The position numbers and the translations under genes were made by a program. From assembly GCF_017744955.1 (NCBI RefSeq), contig NZ_JAGIAG010000003.1, forward strand, positions 62,001 through 126,000: a stretch of DNA of 64,000 bases, written 5' to 3'. This DNA comes from Dokdonella sp. GTDB taxonomy: Bacteria > Pseudomonadota > Gammaproteobacteria > Xanthomonadales > Rhodanobacteraceae. The notes under the pieces were generated by a model, which searched no databases, was not told where the DNA came from, and saw only the letters and a list, made by a program, of their open reading frames with translations. Shown piece by piece: positions 14,301 to 23,158 of the stretch. The stretch's first letter is position 1. Every line of letters begins with the position of its first letter.

Positions 14301-15926
14301 ATGAATCCGACCATCGTCGCGCGCCTCCGGCGTGCGCGCACGCTTCGCGGCCTGGCCGTGCTGGCGATCGCTGCGATCGCGCCCGGCTTCACCCGTGCCG
14401 AACCCTACGTCGCCGATCCCGGCTTCAACAACGGACGCTTCTACACCGACGCCTTCGCCGGCGCTCCGGACTTCCGCGTCGGCAAGAAGATCGTCAAGGC
14501 CGACAACGGCGACGTGATCGTCGCCGGCATCGTGCCGCCGGTATCCGGCGATGCCGCCAACGGCGCCATCGGCCTGGTGCGCTACGACGCCACGGGCGTG
14601 CGCCGGCCGTGGAGCAATGCGGGCGACAACGGTCATTTCGACGACCAGTACGTCGTCTATCCCTGCCCCGGCACCAGCCGCTGCCGCGACGTCAAGGATC
14701 TCAAGCTGTTCGGCAGCCGGCTCTACGTGCTGGTGGATTCGGACCGCTGGCGCCTCACCGCGCAGCCGCCGTTCGGCTTGCGCTTCTACGGATACGGCAG
14801 CGACGTCTTCGTGTTCGGCACGGACGGTTCGTACCAGAACGCGACCGCGATCGACGGCGAGCCGGCGGCCGACCCGGACGACTTCCGCACCGTCGCCGGC
14901 GGCGGCATCGCGCTGTACGACAACATGGCCTTCCCCACCGTTACCTCGCTGGTGTACGCCGGCACCGGCTTCACCGATGGCGCCGGCCCGCACCGCCCGC
15001 GCTTCGGCAAATTCACCGTCGGCGGCGACGGCAGCTTGACCACCGACACCGCGATCATGGAACCCAATCCCGGCAATCAATGCCCCGCCAGCGCGCCCTG
15101 CGAACTGCTCGACGTCGCTCTCGGCGGGCGCTCGGGCACTTCGCCGCCACGCATCTACCTGTCCGGTTCGAAGTGGCACCCCGGCCCTCCGCCCGGCACG
15201 ATCGGCTGGGACGCCGGCTGGGACTATTTCGTGATGAACGTCAATTCGAGCGGCACGCCGGGCTCCAATCTCTACGACGGCTGGGTCAGCACGGAAGGCA
15301 TCGGCGTGGAAAGCGGCGGCCGCGGCATCGCCGTCAAACCCGGATTCCTCTCCGGCAGCGACGAAATCTTCGTGATGGCCAACGTCGTGCAGCGCTGCAA
15401 GGGCGGCATCGCCGTGATCAAGCACGGGCAGGACGGCACCTTCGCCACCGATTTCGGCAGCGCCGGACGCGTGCGCTACGGCGGCAGCGACGAAGGCGAC
15501 GGCCAGGTGTGCGATCCCAACTACATGGTCGGCGCCATCCGCGCGGATTGGCCGACCGACATCGCCTACGCCGACGGCAAGATCGGCGTGGTCGGCCTCA
15601 ACATCTACGGCGCCGGCCGCTGCGACGAAGACCCCTGCCCCGAAGACAACGTCGACGGAGAACTGGCGGTGATCGACGCGACGAACGGCGCGATCGAATC
15701 CTGGCGCGGCTACGCCTACAACGACACCCCCGGCGGAGCGCGCTCGCGCCACAACGGCTTCTGGGGCGTGGTCGCCTCCGCCGACGGCACCTTCACCGCG
15801 ACTGGCGACGTGCGCCGCTTCGAGTCGGCGCCGGTGGGCCAGCGCTACACGCAGGAATACGCGACTCTCCGCCTCGCCGCGCAAGGCGACCGGATCTTCG
15901 CCAACGGGTTCGACGCCGTTCCGTAA
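14301..15926 (+). CDS. Secreted propeller-like protein inserted between ccmC and ccmD
   Basis: A 541-residue exported protein starting at ATG 14301 behind an AGGAG site; a slightly longer frame opens at 14286. Residues 1–33 look like a signal peptide with an Arg-rich n-region (VARLRRARTLRG) and hydrophobic LAVLAIAAIAPGF. The mature start, YVADPGFNNGRFYTDAF, is repeat-like. The body has Asp/Gly-rich segments and scattered Cys pairs (CPGTSRC, CPASAPC, CDEDPCPED) suggesting disulphides. It ends RLAAQGDRIFANGFDAVP, matching the tail of the protein at 10442. It is in the ccm strand direction but has no link to haem chemistry, so it is probably an insertion. Function unknown. Confidence 0.85.
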   Translation: MNPTIVARLRRARTLRGLAVLAIAAIAPGFTRAEPYVADPGFNNGRFYTDAFAGAPDFRVGKKIVKADNGDVIVAGIVPPVSGDAANGAIGLVRYDATGVRRPWSNAGDNGHFDDQYVVYPCPGTSRCRDVKDLKLFGSRLYVLVDSDRWRLTAQPPFGLRFYGYGSDVFVFGTDGSYQNATAIDGEPAADPDDFRTVAGGGIALYDNMAFPTVTSLVYAGTGFTDGAGPHRPRFGKFTVGGDGSLTTDTAIMEPNPGNQCPASAPCELLDVALGGRSGTSPPRIYLSGSKWHPGPPPGTIGWDAGWDYFVMNVNSSGTPGSNLYDGWVSTEGIGVESGGRGIAVKPGFLSGSDEIFVMANVVQRCKGGIAVIKHGQDGTFATDFGSAGRVRYGGSDEGDGQVCDPNYMVGAIRADWPTDIAYADGKIGVVGLNIYGAGRCDEDPCPEDNVDGELAVIDATNGAIESWRGYAYNDTPGGARSRHNGFWGVVASADGTFTATGDVRRFESAPVGQRYTQEYATLRLAAQGDRIFANGFDAVP

Positions 15927-16074
15927 GCGTCGCCCCGCACTGCGCATTCGCCGCCGTCGCCGCGGCGGATGCGCGGCGCTTCGCCGCATCGCTGCGGCGC
16001 GTACGGCCAGCCGGCGGGAATTTGGTAGGCTGCGCGTTCCCCTCCGTCGCGCCACCGGCGCGGATACCGCACAG

Positions 16075-16257
16075 ATGAGCGAATTTCTCTCGATGGGCGG
16101 CTACGGCGCCTATGTCTGGCCGTCCTACGCCGTGTTCTTCCTCGTGCTCGCCGCCGAGGCGCTGGCGCCGCGCCTGCAGCGCCGGCGCGTGCTGGCCGAG
16201 ATCCGCGGCCGCGTACAGCGCCGCGCGGCGCGCGACGGCCGCGGGGAAACGCCATGA
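16075..16257 (+). CDS. ccmD: Cytochrome c maturation protein CcmD
   Basis: A 60-residue single-pass membrane protein: [20 protein letters not shown] is the helix with the typical GGYxxYVWxSY signature, followed by a basic cytoplasmic tail ([14 protein letters not shown]). CcmD helps release holo-CcmE from the CcmABC complex. Its stop overlaps the ccmE start (ATGA). Confidence 0.93.
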   Translation: MSEFLSMGGYGAYVWPSYAVFFLVLAAEALAPRLQRRRVLAEIRGRVQRRAARDGRGETP

Positions 16258-16706
16258 CGCCGACGCGCCGACGCCGCCTGATCGTGATCTCGCTGATCCT
16301 CGTCGCGGTCGCCGCGGCGGCCGGCCTGACCGTGCTCGCGTTGCAGCAGAACATGACTTATCTCTACTCGCCGACCGAAGTGGAGGCCGGGCATGCGCCG
16401 GAGGCGGCGCGCTTCCGCCTCGGCGGCGTCGTGCTCGAAGGCACCATCCGGCGCGCCAGCGATTCGCTGCAGGTCGACTTCGTCGTCACCGATCGCTTCA
16501 AGCAGATGCCGGTCGAGTACACCGGCATCCTGCCCGATCTGTTCCGCGAAGGTCAGAGCGTGGTCGCCACCGGCAGCCTGCAGGGCGGCCGCTTCGTCGC
16601 GACCGAGGTGCTGGCCAAGCACGACGAGACCTACATGCCGAAGGAAGTGGCCGACGCGATCGCCAAGGCGAAGACCGCGCACGTGGACAAGGGCGCGCAG
16701 CAGTAG
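16254..16706 (+). CDS. ccmE: Haem chaperone CcmE
   Basis: A 150-residue periplasmic haem chaperone anchored by an N-terminal helix ([20 protein letters not shown]). The OB-fold is recognisable in [13 protein letters not shown] and [19 protein letters not shown]. The covalent haem-binding His lies in [10 protein letters not shown], the canonical motif. ccmF, ccmG and ccmH, which normally follow, are absent here: the gene ends two bases before a convergent LysR gene. The remaining maturation genes must be elsewhere in the genome. Confidence 0.95.
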   Translation: MTPTRRRRLIVISLILVAVAAAAGLTVLALQQNMTYLYSPTEVEAGHAPEAARFRLGGVVLEGTIRRASDSLQVDFVVTDRFKQMPVEYTGILPDLFREGQSVVATGSLQGGRFVATEVLAKHDETYMPKEVADAIAKAKTAHVDKGAQQ

Positions 16707-16708
16707 CG

Positions 16709-17695
16709 TCAGGCCGAAGAAGCCACGCGCAACCGCGGCGACGCTCCGAGCCAAGGCTCGTTGGCCGACCTCACGCCGGCGAGCGCGCTGTCCAGCGCCT
16801 CGCGCAGATGCTCCGACAGGTAGTCGATGAAGCAGCGCACCGCCGGCGCCAGCCCCTTGCGTGACGGGAACACGGTGTAGAGCGTCATTTCCGGCAGCGA
16901 CCATTCGGGCAGCAGCACGATCAGGCGGCCGTCGGCGATCTCTTCACGGCAGACCATCGTCGGCAGTTCGGCGATGCCGCAGCCGCGCAGCGCGGCGTGC
17001 TTGATGACGACAATGTCCTCGGTGACCAGGCGCGGCGCGAACGCCACCTCGCTGACGGTGCCGTCCTGGCCGGTCAGATGCCAGCTGTGCCGGTTGCCGC
17101 GGCCGAGATCGAGCAGCCCGCCGAGGCCGATCGCGCCGCGCAGGTCCTCCGGCGTGCCGGGCAGGCCGTAGCGCTCGACGTAGGCCGGGCTCGCCACCAG
17201 CTGATGGCGCCGCAGCACGAACGAGCGCACCGCGAGCGACGAGGCGCGGATGCCGGGCGCGATGCGCAGGGCGACGTCGTAGCCTTCGGCGATCAGGTCG
17301 ACTTCGCGATTGGTCAGGTCGAGCACGATCTCGACCTCCGGATATTCGAGCATGAAGTCGGCCAGCAGCGGCGCCAGGATCGTCTGCGCGAAATTGACCG
17401 GCCCGGTCACGCGGACCACGCCGCGCGGCGTGCCGCGCGCGTCGTCGATGACCATGTTCGCGCGTTCGACCTCGGCCAGCACCGCGCGACAGCGCTGGTA
17501 GTAGCGTGCGCCGACCTCGGTGATCTGCAACTTGCGCGTATCGCGCTGCAACAGGCGCACGCCGAGGTGCGCCTCGAGCCGCGACAGATGCTGGCTCAGC
17601 ACCGACTTGGCCACGCCGAGCGTCGCGCTGGCCGCACTGAGGCTGCCGTGCTCGACGATCTTGGCGAAGTAGAACAGGTCGTTGAGATCGTTCAA
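16709..17695 (-). CDS. LysR-family transcriptional regulator
   Basis: A 328-residue regulator with an N-terminal winged helix-turn-helix (LSAASATLGVAKSVLSQHLS, about residues 18–37) and an effector domain starting near residue 90 (GVVRVTGPVNFAQTILAPLL). It is transcribed away from the decaheme cytochrome gene, with 363 bases between them. LysR proteins commonly control a divergent neighbour, so it is a candidate regulator of the electron-conduit genes. The inducer is unknown. Its 3' end converges on ccmE with a two-base gap. Confidence 0.92.
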   Translation of the reverse strand: MNDLNDLFYFAKIVEHGSLSAASATLGVAKSVLSQHLSRLEAHLGVRLLQRDTRKLQITEVGARYYQRCRAVLAEVERANMVIDDARGTPRGVVRVTGPVNFAQTILAPLLADFMLEYPEVEIVLDLTNREVDLIAEGYDVALRIAPGIRASSLAVRSFVLRRHQLVASPAYVERYGLPGTPEDLRGAIGLGGLLDLGRGNRHSWHLTGQDGTVSEVAFAPRLVTEDIVVIKHAALRGCGIAELPTMVCREEIADGRLIVLLPEWSLPEMTLYTVFPSRKGLAPAVRCFIDYLSEHLREALDSALAGVRSANEPWLGASPRLRVASSA

Positions 17696-18058
17696 GACGG
17701 GCGCTCCGCGCGAACGAGATGGGTTCCGAGCTTAACAGGCCGCCGACGGGGCGCGATTACAAAAATAGAATCACGCGGTCGGCGCCGCCGCGGCACGCCG
17801 ATGCGCGGCGGCGGCGACGCGATCCCGCGGGCGTTCGGATCGCGCAGCGCGATCGTTCCGATTTCCGAACAATCTTTTCGCCGGATGCGCCTACTCAAAA
17901 CGGCGGGCGGCGGACACACTCGGACGTCAGGAAGGGCACGCGCCCACGCACGCTTCGATCGACCGCGGAAGTCTCGCGGCGGAGGCGCGTGGAGCGACGC
18001 CGACGGCTCATCTGCCCCAAGCCAGCCAGCTGCGACGCCAGCCAGCCAGGGAGACGAA
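17696..18058. other. Intergenic region between lysR and the decaheme cytochrome gene
   Basis: 363 bases without a credible gene. It should hold both divergent promoters and any LysR site. A TTCC/GGAA-rich stretch near 17856–17872 (GTTCCGATTTCCGAAC) has four-base matching ends and is a weak operator candidate. GCCAGCCA occurs twice just before the cytochrome start, and the ribosome site AGGGAGA precedes ATG 18059. Confidence 0.4.
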
Positions 18059-19123
18059 ATGCAAAACCGGCTTCTGCAAAACCGCCTCGTTCGCGCCGTC
18101 GTCGTGTGCGGTTTCTGGCTGCTGTTCGGCGCCGCCGCCCAGGCGCAGCAGACGCGCGAGGAGCTGTCGCGCAATCTCCCCGCCTCGGGCCTTTCCAACG
18201 AAGAAGTGCAATCGACCGGGCGCACCCTGCTCGCGGCGCCTGGCTTCGCCAAGGCCAAGGTGGCCGTCAATCCCGCGTTCCCCGACGCGACGCCGGTCGG
18301 CGAGCGCACCTGCACGGCCTGCCATCAGCTCGAAGCCGATCACTTCACGCATACGCTGCACGCGCTCGGCCTGCACGCGGCGAACAAGGCCGATGCGTCG
18401 ATCCCGGTCTGCGAGACCTGCCACGGCCCCGGCTCGCAGCACGCGCAGGCGCCGCTGACCAAGGGCTCGATCATTGCCTACACCAAGAACGGCGGCACGC
18501 CGATCGACGTGCAGACCCAGACCTGCCTGACCTGCCACGAAGGCGGCCCGCGCGATCACTGGCTCGGCTCGATCCACCAGCGCAACGGGCTGTCGTGCAG
18601 CGATTGCCACAATCCGATGGCGAAGTTCTCCGTCGAAGGCTCGCTGGCGAAGAGCTCGATCAACGACACCTGCGCGCAGTGCCACCAGGACGTGCGCATG
18701 CAGTTCAACCGCCGCTCGCACATGCCGCTGCCGGAAGGGCAGATGAGCTGCGCGGACTGCCACAACCCGCACGGCAGCCTGACCGCGCCGCTCCTGAAGA
18801 CCAACACGGTCAACGAGACCTGCTACCAGTGCCACGCCGAGAAGCGCGGACCGTTCCTGTTCGAGCATCCGCCGGTGCGCGAGAGCTGCCTGAACTGCCA
18901 CAGCCCGCACGGCTCGAACCAGAACACCTTGCTGGTCGCGCCGATTCCGTTCCTGTGCCAGCAGTGCCACACCGCGCAGCGCCATCCCGACAACCTGCAC
19001 ACGATGCAGTCGACCGGCACCGGCTCCAATCCCGACTTCCGCGTCATGGGCCGCGGCTGCCTGACCTGCCACGCCAACATCCACGGCTCGAACGCGCCGT
19101 CGGGTCCGAAATTCCACGAATGA
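18059..19123 (+). CDS. Periplasmic decaheme c-type cytochrome (MtrA/PioA/DmsE type)
   Basis: A 354-residue exported cytochrome: signal peptide with VVVCGFWLLFGAAAQA, then ten CxxCH haem sites (CTACH, CETCH, CLTCH, CSDCH, CAQCH, CADCH, CYQCH, CLNCH, CQQCH, CLTCH) from residue 85 to 338. Ten haems in about 330 residues is the MtrA/DmsE pattern, a wire-like cytochrome that plugs into an outer-membrane barrel. The start ATG has AGGGAGA upstream. The MtrB/PioB-type barrel gene follows after 16 bases and a diheme cytochrome after that. It most likely passes electrons between the periplasm and the cell surface; direction is not shown by the sequence. Maturation would need the Ccm system encoded just upstream. 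Confidence 0.95.
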   Translation: MQNRLLQNRLVRAVVVCGFWLLFGAAAQAQQTREELSRNLPASGLSNEEVQSTGRTLLAAPGFAKAKVAVNPAFPDATPVGERTCTACHQLEADHFTHTLHALGLHAANKADASIPVCETCHGPGSQHAQAPLTKGSIIAYTKNGGTPIDVQTQTCLTCHEGGPRDHWLGSIHQRNGLSCSDCHNPMAKFSVEGSLAKSSINDTCAQCHQDVRMQFNRRSHMPLPEGQMSCADCHNPHGSLTAPLLKTNTVNETCYQCHAEKRGPFLFEHPPVRESCLNCHSPHGSNQNTLLVAPIPFLCQQCHTAQRHPDNLHTMQSTGTGSNPDFRVMGRGCLTCHANIHGSNAPSGPKFHE

Positions 19124-19139
19124 GACGAGGAGGCACGCG

Positions 19140-21728
19140 ATGAACCTGCTTTCGGCTTCCTCCCGTTCCTCGTTCCCGCCCCGGCGCGCCTTGGCCGCGG
19201 CCTGCGCCGGAGTGGCGGCGATGGCGTGCTCCTCGCTCGCCTTCGCCGACAGCGGCATCGGCGTGGACCTGTGGCGCGGCAACAAGCTCGATCCGACCGC
19301 CGGAACGCGCAGCGAGACGCCGGACGAGAACGGCACCACCTGGCTGAAGCCCGGCCAGAACCGCTCGCCGACCGGCAACCTGTATCTCGGCCCGTTCACG
19401 CCGCCGCAGCCGGAGCAGTACGGCGACTGGCGCGGCTACGGCACGCTCGAGGTCGGCGTGCTGATGGTTCCGACCGGCGACCAGCGCAACGCGTTGTGGA
19501 ACCGCTACGCGGACTGGAAGGAAGGACCGATCCTCGGCCTGCTCGACTACACGCTGGAGCGCGCCTCCGACGGCACCTACGCGAACTTCCGCGGCAGCCG
19601 CATCAGCGACGACGACGAGTACTACCAGGCGACCTTCGGCCGCGCCGGCGCGTTCAAGGTCCAGGCGTTCGTGCGCGACATGCCGAACATCGTGTCGGGC
19701 AACGCCAAGCCGGTCTGGAACGGCGTCGGCTCGAACCGCCTGACCCTGCCGAGCGGCCTGACGCCGGGCGGCAGCACGCCGGCGCAGATCGCCGCCGCTT
19801 CGGCCGCCGCGCCGGAGCGCACGCTGAGCGTCACGCGCGAGAAGCAGGGGCTCAGCTACAGCATGTTCCTGACGCCGGAGTGGACGGCCTACGCGAACGT
19901 CACCGACGAGCAACGCCGAGGCGCGCGGCCGTACGGCGGCTCGTTCTTCTTCCCCGGCCTCGGCGGCTCGATGGAGACGGTCAAGCCGATCGACGACAGC
20001 ACGATCAACGTCAACGGCGGATTCCGCTACGCGGGCGCGGCCTGGCGCATGGACTTCAGCTACAGCGGCTCGTTCTATCGCGACGCGAACACGCGCTACA
20101 CGTTCGAGTCGCCGTTCGTGATGGCATCACCGGTCCCCGGCGCGCTGTCGGCGCCGGTGTACCAGGGCCAGATGTCGACCGAGCCGGACAACGACTACCA
20201 CAACCTGCAGGCCACCTTGACGCGCAAGCTGCCGTCGCTGAACGGCGAAGTCTCGCTGAGCGCCGCCGCCGGACGCATGCAGCAGGACGACACGCTGATC
20301 GCGCCGATCGACTGCCGGGGCGTGTTCGGCGTCGGCTTCGGCGACCTGCAGCTCGGCCCGCAGAATCCGCTGCTCGGCGACTGCAGCCAGTGGAACACGC
20401 CGGCCGCGCTGTCGCGCCGCAGCGCGAAGATGCGCATCGACACCTCGATGGTCGACGCGCGCATGGTGCTCAATCCGACCTCGCAATGGACGCTGCGCGG
20501 CAACGTGAAGTACGACCGCCAGGACTACCGCACCGGCGACTACCTCCTGTACAACCCGCTGACCGGCCAGTACGGCTACATCGCCGAGAACGGCTCGCAG
20601 CCGAGCATCATTCCCGGCGAAGGTTTCCCGGTCGGACGCTTCACCGAAGTCGGCAACATGCGCATCCGCAACATCCCGCTCGACATCCAGACCGTCGACG
20701 CGAACCTCGGCGCGGACTGGAAGTTCGACGACAAGAACACGCTCGGCGTCACCTTCGGCTACAACCGCTACGAACCGACGCATCGCGAGCGCAGCGAGAT
20801 CAACGACTCCAGCGTCAAGCTGACCTGGATCAACCGCTCGCTCGACGCGCTGACCCTGCGCGTGAACTACACCTATCTCAAGCAGAGCGGCGACCGCTAC
20901 GACTACGATCCCTACGAGGAATTCGTCTCCGCCAGCCTGCCCGGCTACACGCCGCCGGCGGGCGGCACGCCGGTGATCACAACCTCGGCGATGCGCAAGT
21001 ACGACATGTCGAGCTTCGACCAGAACAAGCTCGACGTGATGGCGACGCTGGCCCTCCGCGACGACATGACCGTGAGCGCGTCGGCGCGGCTCGACCGCAA
21101 GTCCTACGACGCGCGCATCGGCCGGCAGGACTACGACACCGGCAGCGCCACGCTGCAGTGGGAATGGCAGCCGGCGGCGACCACCAACCTCAGCGCGTTC
21201 CTCGGCTACGACCGCTCGCGCCTGAAGATGTCCAACGTCAACGACGCGCTCGAGAACGGCGCCGGCACCGATCCCAGCCTCGGCGGCCCGACCTACCCGT
21301 ACGACGCGCAATGGTGGCTGCGCGACAAGCAGCGCAACTACTACGCCGGCGCGCTGTTCGACCACCGCATCGGCCGCGTGCGCGTCGACGCGGGCTGGAA
21401 CTACACCTATTCCCGCGGCACCGACAGCTATCGCTACGCCGGTCCGGACGCCCTCGCCTACCCGACCACCGTGCCGCCCGGCCCCGGCAGCGGCGCGTTC
21501 TCGCCGATGGTCTATCGCGTGAACTCGTTCAATCTCGGCGTGACGATTCCGATCGTCGAGCGCGTTTCGCTGCGCGTCTTCGACTACTACGAGCGCGGCC
21601 GCGTCGACGACTGGCATTACCTCGGCTTCGATCAGAGCCGCTACATCGGCGGCATGCTCTACACCGACGGCGGACCGCAGAGCTACAGCAACAACGTCGT
21701 CGGCATGCTCGTCAACGTGAAGCTGTAG
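19140..21728 (+). CDS. MtrB/PioB-family outer-membrane beta-barrel
   Basis: An 862-residue outer-membrane protein. The N-terminus has a signal peptide ending SLAFA. The body alternates polar and aromatic residues typical of a large barrel (for example NVKYDRQDYRTGDYLLYNP, SASARLDRKSYDARIGRQDY) and ends GMLVNVKL, a normal barrel C-terminus. MtrB/PioB proteins sheath the decaheme cytochrome across the outer membrane. The mature protein lacks the N-terminal CXXC motif known from Shewanella MtrB; only two Cys, near residues 390 and 410, are seen. GAGGAGG precedes the ATG. No MtrC/OmcA-like surface cytochrome gene is adjacent, so the arrangement is closer to PioAB or MtoAB. Confidence 0.92.
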   Translation: MNLLSASSRSSFPPRRALAAACAGVAAMACSSLAFADSGIGVDLWRGNKLDPTAGTRSETPDENGTTWLKPGQNRSPTGNLYLGPFTPPQPEQYGDWRGYGTLEVGVLMVPTGDQRNALWNRYADWKEGPILGLLDYTLERASDGTYANFRGSRISDDDEYYQATFGRAGAFKVQAFVRDMPNIVSGNAKPVWNGVGSNRLTLPSGLTPGGSTPAQIAAASAAAPERTLSVTREKQGLSYSMFLTPEWTAYANVTDEQRRGARPYGGSFFFPGLGGSMETVKPIDDSTINVNGGFRYAGAAWRMDFSYSGSFYRDANTRYTFESPFVMASPVPGALSAPVYQGQMSTEPDNDYHNLQATLTRKLPSLNGEVSLSAAAGRMQQDDTLIAPIDCRGVFGVGFGDLQLGPQNPLLGDCSQWNTPAALSRRSAKMRIDTSMVDARMVLNPTSQWTLRGNVKYDRQDYRTGDYLLYNPLTGQYGYIAENGSQPSIIPGEGFPVGRFTEVGNMRIRNIPLDIQTVDANLGADWKFDDKNTLGVTFGYNRYEPTHRERSEINDSSVKLTWINRSLDALTLRVNYTYLKQSGDRYDYDPYEEFVSASLPGYTPPAGGTPVITTSAMRKYDMSSFDQNKLDVMATLALRDDMTVSASARLDRKSYDARIGRQDYDTGSATLQWEWQPAATTNLSAFLGYDRSRLKMSNVNDALENGAGTDPSLGGPTYPYDAQWWLRDKQRNYYAGALFDHRIGRVRVDAGWNYTYSRGTDSYRYAGPDALAYPTTVPPGPGSGAFSPMVYRVNSFNLGVTIPIVERVSLRVFDYYERGRVDDWHYLGFDQSRYIGGMLYTDGGPQSYSNNVVGMLVNVKL

Positions 21729-21828
21729 ACCGCCGCGCTCCGCCGGGAGAACGCAGATCGGGTATCGCCGCGGGCGATGCGCGGGAATGGAGAGGCACCA
21801 CCGAGGGTCAGATGAGAGGAACTGCCGA

Positions 21829-22515
21829 ATGAACCGTCCGACCTCGCTTCTGCTCGGCGCCCTGCTGCTCGCCGGCGGCTGCGCGAGCGCGCATGCCGCG
21901 TCCTACATCGACCAGCGCCGCGTCGACGCCGTGCAAGGCGACGTCGCCGCCGGCGCCGCCAAGGCGACGGTCTGCGTCGCCTGCCACGGACCGAACGGCA
22001 ACGCGATCGTGCCGGCGTTTCCGCGACTGGCCGGCCAGCGCGCCGAGTATCTCGCCGGCGAACTGCACAAGTTCAAGCGCGGCACGCGGCCCGAGTCGCC
22101 GATGACCGCACTGGCGATGCCGTTGACGGACGAGGACATCCGCAACCTCGCCGTGTATTTCGCCGCGCAGACGCATACGCCGTCGACGCTGCCGCCGCCC
22201 GATTCGCAGACGCTGGCACGCGGCGAGGCGCTGTACCGGCAAGGCGATCCCGCGCGCGGCGCCCCGCCCTGCCAGGGCTGCCACGGCGCCGACGCGACCG
22301 GACCCGAGGCGGGTGCCGAGCACTACCGCGCCTGGCCGTCGCTGCGCGGCCAGAACGGCGACTACCTCGTGCAGCGCCTGCAGAACTACCGCGACGGCAA
22401 ACTGAAGGACTCCAGCAACGACTTCGTCATGCACGGCGTCGCGCAGACGCTCGACGAGCCGTCGATGCGTGCGCTGGCGAGCTACCTGTCGAGCCTGCCG
22501 CCGGCGAGTCGCTAG
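21829..22515 (+). CDS. Diheme cytochrome c4-type protein
   Basis: A 228-residue periplasmic cytochrome with a signal peptide (LLLGALLLAGGCASAHA) and two class I haem domains: CVACH at 49–53 and CQGCH at 148–152, each followed by a Met-containing region (SPMTALAMPLTDEDI; FVMHGVAQTL) and the PRLAGQ / PSLRGQ segments typical of c4. The start ATG 21829 has GAGAGGA upstream. A Cys at the end of the signal hydrophobic core (AGGC) leaves open a lipoprotein form. Cytochromes c4 commonly feed cbb3 oxidases, and ccoNOQP lie at the right end of the window, so this is the likely periplasmic carrier for the conduit. Confidence 0.92.
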   Translation: MNRPTSLLLGALLLAGGCASAHAASYIDQRRVDAVQGDVAAGAAKATVCVACHGPNGNAIVPAFPRLAGQRAEYLAGELHKFKRGTRPESPMTALAMPLTDEDIRNLAVYFAAQTHTPSTLPPPDSQTLARGEALYRQGDPARGAPPCQGCHGADATGPEAGAEHYRAWPSLRGQNGDYLVQRLQNYRDGKLKDSSNDFVMHGVAQTLDEPSMRALASYLSSLPPASR

Positions 22516-22605
22516 CATCGCTGCGAGCGGAAGGAGTTTCGCGGACGGGAAAGCGGCGGACCCATTCCGTACGCCACCCTCCGGCTAGCCCGGCACCTGA
22601 TCGCG

Positions 22606-23094
22606 TCATTTCTTCAACGCGGAGTCCCAATGCTCCGCGATCTTCCCGTTCTCGATGCGGAACATGTCGAACCACGTGGTGACGTAGGTCTTCGAGGGTT
22701 CCTTCGGGTCCGGATATTCCTTCGGGTAGGAAAGGATCACCAGGTTCCCTTCCGCCGTGATGGCGATCAACGGCGTTTCGACGGAATTCTCGATCGGCTT
22801 GGGTTTCTTGAATTTCGCGAAGAAATCGACGAAGCCCGCGCGGCCGGACGGAACGTTCGGGTTGTGCTGGAGGTAGGCGTCGGTCAGATACTTCTCCGAT
22901 CGTTCGAGATGGCCGGCCTCGTAGACCTCGCGCCAGAAGTCGTAGACGAGGCGCTTGTTGGCGGCCAGCACCGGATCGGCGCTGGCGAGAAGAGCGTCGT
23001 GCCGCGTGGGCGCGGGTTTCGTGGCCTTCTCGGCGGTGGCGCAAGAGCAAAGCAGGAGCGCGGCGGCGAGCAGCGACAGCGTTCGTCCCATCAT
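22606..23094 (-). CDS. SnoaL/NTF2-like lipoprotein
   Basis: A 162-residue protein with a lipoprotein signal (LLAAALLLCSC) and a mature SnoaL-like domain: VYDFWREVYEAGHLERSEKY, then YLQHNPNVPSGRAGFVDFF, and TTWFDMFRIENGKIAEHWD at the end. This set of Tyr/His/Asp/Trp positions is typical of the NTF2-like fold used by small polyketide cyclases and by many proteins of unknown role. ATG 23094 sits behind GAGGAC; an upstream ATG at 23151 gives an extra 19 residues without a signal. The substrate cannot be predicted. Confidence 0.82.
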   Translation of the reverse strand: MMGRTLSLLAAALLLCSCATAEKATKPAPTRHDALLASADPVLAANKRLVYDFWREVYEAGHLERSEKYLTDAYLQHNPNVPSGRAGFVDFFAKFKKPKPIENSVETPLIAITAEGNLVILSYPKEYPDPKEPSKTYVTTWFDMFRIENGKIAEHWDSALKK

Positions 23095-23158
23095 CGAAAA
23101 GTCCTCGTCCGAAGAAAGCCGGCGTTCGTGAGGAAGCGCCGCGGATTGCATCTCTCCT

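Noticed and set aside
12990..16055. Minus-strand frame of 1021 codons across ccmB–ccmC and the inserted gene
   Set aside because: Shadow of well-supported plus-strand genes; no domain seen.
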